A DNA stretch of 64,000 bases from Clarkia xantiana subsp. parviflora (lineage: Eukaryota > Streptophyta > Magnoliopsida > Myrtales > Onagraceae), in the NCBI GenBank assembly GCA_036873135.1, contig JAPTYO010000001.1, positions 46,772,774 to 46,836,773 on the forward strand. The letters run 5' to 3'. The position numbers were made by a program, and so were the translations under genes. Positions 25,255 through 37,161 of this stretch are shown piece after piece. The notes below the pieces were generated by a model. The model saw only the letters and a list, made by a program, of their open reading frames with translations. It was not told the DNA's origin and ran no database searches. Every line of letters starts with the position of its first letter. The stretch's first letter is position 1.

Positions 25255-26690
25255 CTAGGTGGAAGCGACTTTGGTGACCGCGATCAAGCAACCATGGATA
25301 TGCTGGAAGTTGAGCTTGTCCGTGTTAGCGATATCGTTATCATCACGAAAAGCCTTCCACCCATGCCCCAAGTGATACCGTTTGTGTTCAGCCTTCTTCG
25401 TTTTGGCTTGGGAAAACTGGACCCTTTTCTTCAGTTTCACTTCCCCCTCCACCCCGCTCTCACCTTTCAGCAAAAGCGTTTCCTCGTTGCACAATTTTGC
25501 CTTTACAATGAAACTTAAGGGAATTCCCTACACCAAACCAACCATACATATATATATATATAATCATTTATTCATTTCGAGTGATTCTTTTTAAAGTACA
25601 GATAATCAAATAACATTTTAAAAAAGCACAAATTAATAACTTTATAAGTTATCGTCGTATTGTTTCATTCTAAAAAATTAACAGTAAATTTATTTATTTA
25701 AAAAAAAAAAAACCCAACAAATTAATCTTAATAAAAAATTATTTTTGAAAGCTACTGTATTTGTTTGAAAGAAGTAAAACTTGAGGGTAAGAGTAAAGAG
25801 TTTTCCTTTTAAATAAAAAATAAATATTTGTATTATTTTAAAATATAGATATATTTTACATTTATATATATAGTACTATTTTTTTTTTATAAATCTATAA
25901 AAAAAATTTGTTGAAAAAATAATGCAATATATATAATTTAGAGTGTAAATAAAAACAGTAAATTTGAAAGAGTATGGATGGATATAACGAATTTTGGTTA
26001 AAATAATAATTACCAGGTAACATTTGCCATTACGTATACTTTGAGACTTCTCAAAAGAAGGGGGTGAACTAGGATGGTGATGTTTTGTCGGATAATGTGG
26101 TATCTCCATACCGGTGGAATCTTTCAAGATAAGCACGTTGAAAACGGGCAAAGATTTCTGGTGGTATTTGTATTCGAACATAATCAAGGTCATGGCACCC
26201 ACCGAGTAATGGTCTGCAAACTTGGTCCAGCCTTTTCCAATCATTATCGACCCGTCGATTTTTTCTAAGGCTACAGGCCACGTGTCTCCATTGGGTGACA
26301 TGAGAACAATGGAGTTGCCGGAGAGAAACGTTTCGCCATATAAAAGGACGAACTTGGGGGGTATTTCCTGAAAAAACAACTTAATATTTTTAGTTATTAT
26401 TATTTGTTGAGATTAATTAATTAGTTAAAACTGTGGGTTCTTTCATTCGTACTAAGAGAGATTGTATATTAATTAATTAATATAGAATAGCTAATTAAGT
26501 ATAGGTACCCTTAATTAATTAATTAACTGACAAAATATTGAATGCCGTTAATTAATTAATTATTAATTGAAGAATGAAGTAAGTTCTGAGTGAATGAAGG
26601 AGAGGTAGAGATGATGATACTTACAAGCTTGCCCAGTTGAAGTGTACGGGGGAGAACGACTTGAAAGAACATCTTGACCGATTGGCTCAT
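25255..26690 (-). CDS. B3-domain protein (REM-like), possibly with a degenerate second B3 domain
   Basis: Plant-specific DNA-binding protein family, expected in the nucleus. Minus-strand exon 26625-26690 encodes MSQSVKMFFQVVLPRTLQLGKL, typical of the start of a B3 domain. Exon 26014-26367 continues in frame from EIPPKFV through PNGDTWPVALEK, GWTKFADHYSVGAMTLIMFEY to VFNVLI. A downstream open stretch (about 25255-25520) includes GWKAFRDDNDIANTDKLNF, like the second half of another B3 domain, and ends with a stop at 25255. The intron between 26014 and about 25520 is uncertain, and the first half of the second domain is not visible. The gene may be truncated or decayed at its 3' end. The subgroup cannot be fixed. 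Confidence 0.65.
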
Positions 26691-27310
26691 CTTCTTCTTC
26701 TTCTTCTTTTAGTAGCTACTATATATATATATAGCTGCAAATTAATTATTAAGGCAAATTAGCTTACTTTTACTACAGTCGGAACGGAAGGAATTAGTCT
26801 TAATTAATTAGAAGATATATAGGGAGGCTTGAAGAAAAAACAAGATAATATTATTTTGGCCAAAGACAGAAAAAGGAAGCATGCTATCAAATTGTAATGC
26901 ATGAAAAATTAATTGGAGATTAGTTAGCTAGGTTTGTAAAAAGAAGTAGATACCCGAAAATGAGCTGTGTGTGAACTGAAAGGCGCGGCTACAAGTGTAG
27001 GAACAGAGTGTATCTGGAGGAGCTGAAACAATCAAGGAGGTCGGCCGGCAGTAGTTGCAATGCAAGCAAGCAACCTTGAGCTGTATATATATATATATAT
27101 ATTAGGGTTTAGGGAAATGAAATGAAATACATAATCCCTGGCCCTGCATGCCTGCTGGTACTGAGCTGAGCCTGAGCCTCTCTCAACCGTTGATCTTGAT
27201 GCTATTGCTAGCTAGCTGTTCTGTGGTTTTCAGAACGGACTGACTGATCAAAATTCAAATAGTAAGAAAGTGGTCGGTTGGTAAGACTAGACTTTTACTT
27301 TGCCTACAAC
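26691..27310 (-). other. Upstream region of the B3-domain gene
   Basis: Contains a CTT microsatellite just upstream of the ATG at about 26690-26706 and TA runs at about 26719-26731 and 27084-27102, which could include the TATA region. No gene is seen. Transcription start is not determinable. Confidence 0.3.
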
Positions 27311-27319
27311 CGTACTACA

Positions 27320-28018
27320 CAGTGTTATCAGAACCGGAATCGGACCGGAGGTTCGACCGGATTTCCGTTACACAAAAGTCCAACATGTAAGCGAACCCGG
27401 TTCAAACTCCGGTTTTTTTAGAGAACCGGGCGGTCCACCGGGTCGATACATAAGAAAGAGGAAGAAAAAAAAAAACTGAAAATCAATTAAACGTAGCAAA
27501 CCCTAACTAAACTATAACCTCCTTGCCGCCATCACCTAGCCATGCATATTGTGCCCCAAATTTTGTATTTTGCGTTGTTCTTGGTCCGATTGAGGAAGAG
27601 GTGGGTTTGGCTAGGCTAATTTCTTCTCCGTTGGTTTTGGGTAAAATCTTATGTTGAGCATGATCCTCAAGAGCATGCTTTCGAGTCACGCTAACATGCT
27701 AGATTTGGTGAGGGAGGGAGGACTTGGACTATGGATGTAAGGATATGAAAGGATGGTGGTGTAGAGTAGAGAGGCTCTGTAGTCTGTACTGTACAAAAAG
27801 AATGCAAGGCCAAGGAGATAGTTTGGTGAGGGAGGAGGAGTTAGTTGATGTATTTGGGTGGGGAATGGGGATATATGGATGGGTCACAGTTTTAAGTTGG
27901 GCCTGGGTATGCTGTTAGGTCTGGGTCTGAAGTATGCTGCTGGGCCTTAGCTTTTTTGTCAGTCCGGTCTGACCGGGTTCGAACCGGACCTCTCACCGGT
28001 CCGGTTCTGATAACACTG
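27320..28018. mobile_element. hAT-like non-autonomous element (699 bp) with perfect 8-bp target duplication
   Basis: Terminal inverted repeats CAGTGTTATCAGAACC and GGTTCTGATAACACTG are perfect over 16 bp and continue with CCGG-rich subterminal repeats. The element is flanked on both sides by GTACTACA (27312-27319 and 28019-28026). An 8-bp duplication with CAGTG-type ends fits hAT. The interior has no transposase motif; short open frames inside are not convincing. Confidence 0.9.
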
Positions 28019-28102
28019 GTACTACATCATTCACCTCCCACTTGTATACAATAAATAAATTTAACCAAATTAATAAAAACCTATCCCTCTTCACTAATTA
28101 TC

Positions 28103-28640
28103 AGTGTTATCATAGCTGGACCAGGTATCCAACCGGTCAGGGCATCGGTTCCCGGTTCAACCGGGGCAGAGTGGAGGTGATTACATATTGAATTAGATAA
28201 TGATCAAACTAGACTGACGGTCCGACCAGTTTGGACCGAGAATCGGTACGCTGCATAATTTGGTTCGAGTAAGCGAATTTGGTCTAACACTTTTTAATGA
28301 ACCGGGCGGTCCACCGATTCATCAGTTCGATAATCTAAAAAAAGGATTGAAAAATCTTAAATTTAACTGGTTTCAACAATAAAGCTTTAGCCAGGGTTTA
28401 TTGTTGAACTGATTTAATTTAAGATTTTCATTTTTCTTTTCTTTTTAGGTTATCAAACTGGTGGACCGCCAAGTTCATAGAAAACCGACCGGTTTATAGA
28501 AAACGGAGACGTTAGACCGGATTTGCTTACATCCTATTCTTTTATTTGAACCAGACCGTGTAGGGCACCGGTCCAGTCCTGTCCGACTCTGATCTAATTC
28601 AATATCTAATCACCGGTTTCCATGCTTGTTTCCTTTTGTT
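28103..28640. repeat. Related CCGG-rich inverted repeat, probably a decayed hAT element
   Basis: It begins CAGTGTTATCATAGCTGG, like the adjacent hAT copy. ATTGAATTAGAT at about 28188 pairs with ATCTAATTCAAT at about 28591. A central palindrome around 28385 pairs AATCTTAAATTTAACTGG with CTGATTTAATTTAAGATT. No clean right terminus or target duplication is seen. Confidence 0.55.
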
Positions 28641-29024
28641 TTGGATTATATATTTTTTGCTATTAATAATCATGTATTATACGGTATTATTTATTAATTA
28701 ATATTATATATAGTTGCTAATGACAAAAATATACCATTATCCTTACTTACTTGATAATAACTTTGGGGACTTTGGACTGGGCTCCAGTGATCTCGAGTCG
28801 GGCTACAAGCCTACAACGCTTTCGTACCGGGCTTCGGCGAACTCGGACATGGCTACGACAACCTCGGATCGGAGTCCGACGACTCATGAGTTGTACTCTT
28901 ATAATAAAATTTAATTAAGTATATATGTACTTAAAGGGTATTTATGTCTTCAAATCACTTTATAAATATATTCTAATACATATTTCATCTAAACATTGTA
29001 TTAATATGATATGTACGGACTAGT
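28641..29024. other. AT-rich spacer, no gene seen
   Basis: One short open frame (28714-28914) has no recognisable motif. Nothing else is supported here. Confidence 0.4.
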
Positions 29025-29310
29025 CGTGTTAATGGTTCTAAAACGTTCATCTAACACAACTAGAGTTTTAGAGCTTTAAATTCTAAAACTCTGTTGCATA
29101 GGATAAACGTTTTGGCTGGATTAACCCTATATGATCAAACTGTTTAAATTTTATGCCGATTTTTTAAATAGTAATATATTATATAGTTAATTCAATCAAA
29201 CTGTTCATCACGTACAATAGAGTTTTAGAAAGAATAATCGGTAGTAAAACTTTATGTGTGATAGCCCTCGGACTTCTCTGTAATGTTAATATGGAATAAT
29301 TCACTTAGAA
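29025..29310. repeat. Dispersed repeat with hairpin, copy 2
   Basis: Second copy of the repeat at 22480-22740 in the same orientation. The 12-bp hairpin stem around GAGTTTTAGA/TCTAAAACTC is intact. A block of about 65 bp absent from copy 1 sits near 29130-29200. Confidence 0.65.
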
Positions 29311-30514
29311 ACCGTATATGTTGCAGCCTTTTATAATGTATAATATAATATAATATAATTTAAAATGTTGTCACGAAAGTTACGTTTATAATTTAACTAA
29401 AACTTAAACATATTTAATAAAAAAAACAAAAAAAAAAATTTATTTGGCTACAACACAACCAAGGGTCGGACCTTGCCCTAGGCTAGGTCAATTTAGGTCA
29501 ATGGTTCGATATTGAAATTTTATGACTAAATTGAACAAATTAAAAGTTAGAAATATATTAGAGGGACTGAATTGAACAAAATCGAAAGTTTAAGGCCACT
29601 CACGTGCACGACACATGACTTTTAACGACCAAAGTAGACAGAACTTGAACAGAGGCATGAAAACGGTAAAAATGAAAACGTTTAATACCAAACTGGTATA
29701 AAAAAACATATGGTATGAACAATGTATTTCGTACAAACACATGATATGAAGTGAGCCCTTAACCATTTTAAAAAGAAAAATAAAATTATCACCACCTCCA
29801 TTACTTTTTTTGGCCATGAACCTCCGTTAACATTATTGCAAAATTATTTTGATTCTCTAAGAAATAAATAAATTATAATTACTACTGTTAGGTAAGACTT
29901 CCGCGTCCTAGTCTACCACAAACTACTTATATTGTAGAGAATCGTGGACACGCGGACCAATCACATCGCACTAATCATTGATTTGGTGGCATAACAATAA
30001 AGTAGAAAAGAAAAACCCTGCTTCTCCTTCTCATCTAGGTTCCTTTCATTTCATTTCAATCGATACAGATTACATTTTCACCCACTTTTGAATATCCGTC
30101 AGACTTTGCATTGGTCTTCTCCGCGAAATCAGTTTCAATCTGTCAACGAAGGGGCGATCTGCGGATTTGGGAGTGAGGATCCTCTGTTCCAGCTGGTCAT
30201 CTCCATTTCAGTCCTCAGAATTTCAAATACTAGTCCAAGGTTAGTTCAATATGGAAATCTGGTTGTTCGTTTCTACGGGATTGTCATTTGGAGTGTTTTT
30301 ATGATTTGATCTGTTTGTTATTCTGCCGATTGGCTCCGATTCTGATTGCTATTCTAACGCAGCCATCAATCGCGGCGGTGTTCGTGTTAATCGACCAATC
30401 GTGAGACGTGATCTCTGGTTCATGTCGCTGTCTTGAGTAATGCTCCAACTCTTGTCCCATATCCCACGGTTGCTTCCTTTCCTGTAGAAATCGTTAGAGG
30501 ATAAATAGAGCGAG
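29311..30514 (+). other. Spacer, promoter and 5' leader of LCBK1
   Basis: 29311-29990 shows no gene. From about 30000 the CTTCTCCTTCTC-type pyrimidine-rich sequence suggests a leader. A plausible 5' UTR intron runs from the donor GTTAGTTC (about 30240) to the acceptor CCTGTAG ending at 30487, just before the ATG at 30515. This is inferred from splice-site consensus only. Confidence 0.45.
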
Positions 30515-33500
30515 ATGCAAAAGAGTGGCAGTAGAGGCACTGACAATAATCATTTGAGGGTGACAGTTCCACAGCAGTCCTTGAGGAGAATGGGGCTGTG
30601 TTCTACGGGAGCTGGTCAACACACATCTCCGATTGTGTTTCCGGAGAAGCGTGGGAGTAGGGCCAGAACCCCATCCCTGAATCAAAATGTCAACCCCACG
30701 AGTAGTATAATCAATGAAGATTTGGCTTCATCAAAGACTGAGCATAGGATTGACATAACTGGGGGAGGTGGTGGAGATGAGAACTCTGATCTTTTGGGTT
30801 ATGTTATATATAGCGGCCGGCTTCATGTAGACAAGAAAAAGCATTTGGATGATAAAAAAACTGCCAAGGATGGAAAGCAGGGTTCTAATGAAACGACCAC
30901 ACAGGAACCAACTGTTGCAGTTAAACTGACTAGCAAAGCTTTGGTTTGGGGCTCCTGTGTCTTGCCACTTAATGATATAGTCTCGGTACGTATTTACTAT
31001 TTCGGCATCATCAGAAATGGAGTCTTTGTTAGGCGGCAATGGGAGTCTTTCTCGTTTTGATTCTTGAGTTAAGTTTGAAAGATCTTTGTTTCTGTGTCCT
31101 GGTTTTGGCAGGTTACCTATATTGCTGGTCTAAGACATTTTACGGTGCACTCGTACCCTGAGAATAAGGCGTCATTTGGTCTTTCTCTTTCATGCTTCTC
31201 AAAAGGCCAGAAGAGAAATCGGAAAGATTTCTGCTTTGTTGCTTCTAGCAAAGAAGATGCGATTCAGTGGGTTGGTGTTTTTGCTGATCAACAGTGCTAT
31301 GTAAACTGCTTGCCTCATCCAGTACTGTCCAAGAAGCAGGCTTCTTCAGAACTACTACCGATTGACCCACCTCCAGAATTGCTGTTCAGGTGTAAGAATC
31401 CTCCAAGAATGCTGGTGATTCTTAATCCACGCTCTGGAAGAGGTCGATCAAGTAAAGTTTTCCACCGAATGGTTGAGCCAATATTTAAGGTCAGTACTGT
31501 AGATGACATCCTTGTTTAGTTCCAATTGCTTTGTTCTTCCAGCCACAGGAGTTCAGGTGCGATGTAGATGTATTCATGGACACGATAGACATGCTAGCAT
31601 CTATGTGAACCCTTTTCATGTACTTTTGATCCCCTTATTTTGTATATGAGTTTGCCCCTCTTGGTGCATTTATATTAATGATATATGCCTACTTTTAACA
31701 TTAATAAGAAACACTAATTTTGCTCAGTAGAAATGCTTAGTAGTTGGTTAGTTAATATAGTCTGATTTCAGTAGTACATGCTTCCCTTTTCTCAGCTTTG
31801 ATTTCAGTAGTACATGCTTCCCTTTTCTCAGCTTTTCCTTTTTAGTATCTGTTATTACTCTGTATTGCTTTTTATGTAGTTCTGAACTCCAAATAATAGT
31901 CTCTACCACACTTATCATACTTAGAGAAGAGCTAAAGCTTGGCATGGTGGCAGCTTGCAGGGTTTCAGTTGGAGGTTGTTAAGACGACTTCTGCTGGTCA
32001 TGCCAAAAAGTTAGCAGCTACTGCTGACATCAACTCTTGTCCCGACGGTATTTTGTTTAGCATTTTTTTCTTCCATATTTCAGAATTTTGGTCTGCGGTA
32101 GTGCCTCTTGGTATTAATTATTGAATTGCTGGTCATACTTTCAGGAATCATATGTGTTGGAGGTGATGGCATTATCAATGAGGTCAGTAGTATCTTTGCA
32201 CATAAACCTCTTCATCTTTTAGCTTGTCCGAGCTTTGTATTCCTCCTTTTTAATTAAAAGAACTTAATAGTCATGTTTGATATAAGCTCATGATATAGCT
32301 AGTCTGATATTTAAGTTAACAATTGGAGCAGAACGATTTGTTTATACTGCTCTGTTTCGTTGTGATGTTTGTCATGGTGTACTTTCATCCATTTGAGTTT
32401 GATGTTCTGAACTTTATGCCCTAGGGGGACCATTATGTGTAATCTGTAATCAATTAGTGCTTGATTTATGTATTAAGTTAACGCCTTAACAAGTTCATCC
32501 AGGGCTTAGTTTCATAGCATTGGTGCTTGTTTGTGAGGATGGTTAAACTTACACAGGACTTCTCCCTTTCTTGACATTTATTTTGTCTTATTTGATTGTA
32601 AACCATGGTAAATGTGCTTCAATATTTTCAATGTAGTGTAGTCCAGTAATTTTAATATTCTCTTTACATGTTTTGAATAGTTTGCTAAGTAGGGAAAATT
32701 TGTTAATTTTAATTTGTAAACCATGGTAATGTGCTTCAAGATTTTCAACATAACAGTCCAGTAAGTTTTCATATTGCTTTACAGGTTTTGAATGGCTTGC
32801 TCAGTAGGGAAAACCAGAAAGAAGGCATTTCTATTCCGTTGGGAATTATACCAGCTGGCTCTGATAATTCACTTGTTTGGACTGTTTTGGGGGTCCGCGA
32901 TCCAATATCAGCTGCTTTAGCTATAGTTAAGGTACTGATTTTATGTGTTAATTCCGTCTCTCCCTAATGCCTTCATTTGATTAGTATGTTATCCTTTACA
33001 AAAAGATATTACATTTAGTAGTTTCTGATTTTGTAGACTTTAAACTGGTCTAATAAAGGTTATCGTAGTCATCTATCAACTCTTTTCCCAGAGAAAGGAA
33101 AATACCTTAAATGAACCGAGATAAAAAGGCCTTGGTTCATGGTTTTACAGATGTCTTGCATTGCTTTCACATTAGGAAAGAGTGAAAATGTAATGTCTGA
33201 AGTGATATTCAAGTTTTGCAGCTTTCTTCCTAAAACATGGCTGATAAGTTGAAATGTGCAGTGTGATAGAATGAGGTATCTGTAATGAGGATTCCTTGGT
33301 TTGGGCCCCAACAGTGATATTGGATACATATTAGAATTTATAACTATTCAAAAAAAGAAAATCCAACTTTCCCTCGCTCCTATAACAGTTGCTACTTTAT
33401 ATGTTATATATATCCTCTAAAAGTGTAATTCATTTGATGTTTGTTTCTGGTCCAATTAAAAAGTGATGCTTCTGTCTACTATTATTTTTCCTACAATGAA

Positions 33501-35637
33501 AATATATTCGTTTTTTTGCCTTGCTGAGTCTTTTCTCTATAAAAATTGTAGGGGGGGCTGACTGCTACTGATGTATTTGCGGTTGAGTGGCTCCAAACTG
33601 GTGCAATTCACTTTGGGTTGACAGTTTCATACTTTGGTTTTGTCAGCGATGGTAAATGTTCCTTCTTTTGCTTCATTGAGTGTCGTTTCATAATATTTCT
33701 GTTCATATCTTAAAAACTCCACATAATCATGATATGGGAATTTGGAGTGTATGAAGCCTGCATTGGTTCTTGATTTGCCTGCTTATCCTGTTGTATGCTT
33801 TTGAGCTGCACTTTTTAAATTGGTCTTAAAGTTCTGTCATGTATCCACAGATACATTTTAAGATTTGAGGCAATCCACCATGTCTCAAATATGTTGGTTT
33901 CTTTTTTCCCTCCCTTTCTTCTTTCGACTGTATTGCTGATCGCTTTTACTGAAGTACGATATCAGTCAGTAACTTGCAAGTTTATGTGGATATTGTATTT
34001 AGCACGTGATATCAAATAATGCTATAACATTTGATCCGCGAATAGTAGAACTGTGGATGCCTTTAAATGCTAATTCCATGAAAATTGAGTTCAACCTAAC
34101 AAATGACTGTACCGATGCAATGAATTGTTTTGTAAGCTGATAATTTTATTGATAAATTGGATAATGCTCTCATACTACTGTTAAACTCACAGACTGCTCT
34201 AAAATTCTTGTCAGTGCTAGAACTTTCAGAGAAGTACCAGAAGCGGTTTGGTCCTCTAAGGTACTTTGTGGCGGGGTTCCTCAAGTTTCTTTGCTTGCCA
34301 AAGTACAGCTTCGAAGTGGAATACCTTCCTGCAGAAGAAGGGGATGGAAAGTTATCATCTGAGAAGGAAGTTATTGACATGGCAGATCTTTACAATGACA
34401 TCATGAGAAGATCAAGCAAAGAAGGAACTATTCCAAGAGCTTCCAGTTTATCAAGTATCGACTCAATAATGACACCAAGTCGAATGTCTGGAGGCGACCC
34501 AGAAACAACCTGCAGCAGCACTCATGCTAGCACTGAGCCCTCTGAGTATGTTCGAGGTATAGATCCAATAGCAAAACGTCTGTCCGCTGGAAGGAACAAT
34601 GCAACAGCAACTACTGAACCTGAAGTAATTCATCCCCAAAACCCACTTTCAACCACTTCGAATTGGCCAAGGACAAGGTCAAAGTCGAGGAGTGAGAAAG
34701 GGTGGAGCGGGTTGAATACTAATTCTACTACTACGCATGAACGTTGTTGGCGAAATCATTCAGTGAATGATAGAGATGATATATCATCAACAATATCTGA
34801 CCCTGGTCCAATCTGGGATGCTGAACCCAAGTGGGACACTGAACCCACCACCAACTGGGAGGATGTGGAAAACCCAATTGAGCTGCCAGGTCCTTCACCA
34901 GAAGCTGGAATGAACAAGGAACTCATCCGTAGGCATGAAGAAGTGAAGTGGGTTACAACCAAGGGACAATATCTGGGTATCATGGTGTGTAACCATGCTT
35001 GCAGAAATGTTCAGAATTCTCAGGTGGTAGCCCCGAATGCTATACCTGATGACAACAGCTTGGATTTGATTTTAGTTCGTGGGGGTGGGAGATTCAGACT
35101 TTTGAGATTCTTTGTGCGCCTTCAAAGGGGTCGGCACCTTGAGTTGCCGTATGTTGATTACGTGAAGGTATGTATTGCTGACGAATTTTTTCAACTCGTC
35201 TTCCAATGCACCCCTATTTCACTGAAATGCTATCCTGAGTTTAGGAGGCTTAATTGGATTTCTCTGAATCAGGAAAAATGATAAGTATTATTATTACTGA
35301 GGGAGGCCCAATATGAACCTTCTCTAGTTGTTTTTCTCCTCGACAAGGTTCCCAGTTCTCTGGGTACTTTGGTCTGCCCGTTTTACTGAATGGTTTTAGT
35401 GGGAAATTTCTAGCAAGGATGATAGATGGAGAGGAGTGTTGAGTATATATTTGCCTGGCTTGAAGACTGAAAATGGTAGTGGTTTACATGCAGGTGAAAT
35501 CAGTGAAGGTAAAACCGGGAAAGCACTGCCACCGAGGTTGTGGAATTGATGGTGAGCTGTTTCCGATGAATGGCCAGGTGATCTCGTCGGTGCTTCCTGA
35601 ACAGTGCAGACTCATAGGTCGCTTCCCAAGCAACTAA
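30515..35637 (+). CDS. LCBK1: Sphingoid long-chain base kinase (LCBK1 type)
   Basis: Phosphorylates sphingoid long-chain bases to signalling lipids such as sphingosine 1-phosphate and phytosphingosine 1-phosphate. Exons: 30515-30985, 31112-31489, 31954-32047, 32145-32182, 32785-32931, 33552-33651, 34215-35167 and 35494-35637; the frame is continuous for 774 residues, close to the known plant enzyme. The N-terminal MQKSG, QQSLRRMGLCS and VVFPEKR-like blocks are characteristic of LCBK1. The diacylglycerol-kinase-type catalytic domain starts at PPRMLVILNPRSGRG (about 255). GGDGIINEVLNGL (about 318) is the nucleotide-binding loop, and GIIPAGSDNSL follows. Residues about 430-650 are Ser/Thr-rich and probably disordered. 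The C terminus carries CGIDGEL. Introns hold two local duplications listed separately. Ceramide kinase is a related alternative but fits less well. Confidence 0.93.
31764..31835 (+). repeat. 36-bp perfect tandem duplication in LCBK1 intron 2
   Basis: GATTTCAGTAGTACATGC followed by TTCCCTTTTCTCAGCTTT occurs twice back to back (31764-31799 and 31800-31835). Each copy ends with a pyrimidine tract and CAG, so each could act as a decoy 3' splice site upstream of exon 3. Confidence 0.9.
32596..32820 (+). repeat. Tandem duplication that includes the start of LCBK1 exon 5
   Basis: The segment from TTGTAAACCATGGTAA to GTAGGGAAAA occurs at about 32596-32698 and again at about 32714-32820. The second copy contains the real acceptor and exon 5 start (TTTACAG, then GTTTTGAATGGCTTGCTCAG). 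The first copy has TTTACAT in place of the acceptor, and its exon-like part carries an in-frame TAG (GTTTTGAATAGTTTGC). It is a decayed partial exon copy inside the intron. Confidence 0.85.
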
Positions 35638-36056
35638 ATGTAACATCATCATCATCAGAGTGTCGGTTCATTTTTTGTGCTATGGTCACCTTTATCATCG
35701 GCATTATTCACACAAGTAGAAACAAGCATCTTCTCTTCAAAAATGTCACTGGTTGCTATCTGTTTTGTCTGAGAGCATCTCTGTCTACTACTTCTGTCTC
35801 ATCCATCCCAGTCAGTCCGTCCCTGTAAATCTTTTGTTGTTAACTAATGTGCTTATTTCTTTGTTCCTTCCATTTGCTTCCCTTCTGGGACCTGTTCTGA
35901 GACAGACAGAGACTATATATGTACACGGTTTGGTTTTGAGCTGCTATTATATGTATTATAGAGAGAGGTATGAATACGTTTGTACTAGATGGTTTCCTTA
36001 TACTTGTGTATCATTATGTACTTCAGCACACTTCACCTCTTAACTAGCATCAAGCC
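35638..36056 (+). other. 3' UTR and flank of LCBK1
   Basis: No gene is seen. This is probably the 3' UTR after the stop at 35635-35637, ending before the hAT insertion. No unambiguous polyadenylation site could be chosen. Confidence 0.4.
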
Positions 36057-36670
36057 TAGGGATGGCAACGGGTCTCGGGGCCTCGCTGACCCGCGGGCCC
36101 CGACCCGGTTTTGACCCGCCGACCTGCGGGTCATGGGTCGGGGCGGGTCGGGTCGGGTCTAGAGACCCGGGGGCCCGTAGACCCGCCCCGAAATGCATAT
36201 ATATTATATATATAATATATATATATATATATTTTTTATGTTAATATGATTTAACATTTACTAAACAATATGGTTAATATAGTACATATATAAATAACAT
36301 GGACCAAATTACAAATAGATATATATTTAGATTATTAGGATTTGTTAATTTGGTGTTGGGATTTGAATTTGTAATGAATTTGATGTGTTTATTGTTTATA
36401 TTTGATTGGTGTTAGATTTATGTTTTGAATTTATATATAATGTAATATTTTGACAAAAAAAATTGTATTTAATATTGAAAAGTGAAAAAAAAAAAAAAAA
36501 AAAAAAATTGTTCACATGGCGGGGCGGGTCGGGGCCCCGCGGGTCGACCCGCGGGATTGTTGACCCGACCCGAAAGGGTCATTTGGCCGGGCCCGGGTCA
36601 GCCAGGCCGACCCGCGGGGCGGGTCCGGGGCTGCGAAAACCCGCCCCGACCCGCCCCGTTGCCATCCCTA
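36057..36670. mobile_element. hAT-like non-autonomous element (614 bp) with perfect 8-bp target duplication
   Basis: Ends are TAGGGATGGCAACGGG and CCCGTTGCCATCCCTA, perfect 16-bp inverted repeats. Flanks are both ATCAAGCC (36049-36056 and 36671-36678). Subterminal regions are rich in GGGTCGGG/CCCGACCC motifs, and the centre is AT-rich with a long A-run at about 36484-36507. No transposase is present. Confidence 0.93.
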
Positions 36671-36701
36671 ATCAAGCCCCCTAAGTGTGGAAAAGTATTT
36701 A

Positions 36702-37161
36702 CGGTTAAGAGCCTATAAATTGTCTGAAGTTTACCCTACGTGAGATTTTTGCGTCTGAAGTTTAAATTGTTAATATTAACTATCAGAAGTTTCAACTTTG
36801 TTGAAATTTAGTTTTCCGTCCATTTTTGCTGTCATATTTGACGTAATAGTGTGAAAAATTGAAACTAGGATACAATTATATTTACTCCGGCTACCACCCT
36901 ATTCCGACCGACCACCACCTTACACAGCCGGCCACCACCTTACTCCGACCGGCCACCAACCAACTGGGGGCAATTTGAGATTTATTTTTTTATCTGTGAC
37001 AAGCACATGATCAAGTCCTGTCAATTTTAACAATAAATTTGGACGGAGATATCAAATTTCAACAAAGTTGAAACTTCAGACAGTTAATATTAACAATTAA
37101 AATTTCAGACACTAAAATCTCACATAGGACAAACTTCAGATATTTTATAGGTTTTTAACCC
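36702..37161. mobile_element. Mutator-like MITE
   Basis: Left end CGGTTAAGAGCCTATAAATT and right end ATTTTATAGGTTTTTAACCC are inverted, with long inner pairing (TCTGAAGTTTAAATTGTTAATATTAACT / AGTTAATATTAACAATTAAAATTTCAGA). The flanks AAAGTATTTA and AAAATATTTA match in 9 of 10 bases. The core has a CCGGCCACCACC-type repeat, as in the related elements at 10665 and 55571. Confidence 0.8.

Noticed and set aside
27507..27918. Two frames of about 60 residues inside the hAT element
   Set aside because: No hAT dimerisation or transposase motif, and the element is only 699 bp.
36463..36718. Gly/Arg/Pro-rich frames after the A-run
   Set aside because: They are reading frames through GGGTCGGG-type subterminal repeats of a hAT MITE.
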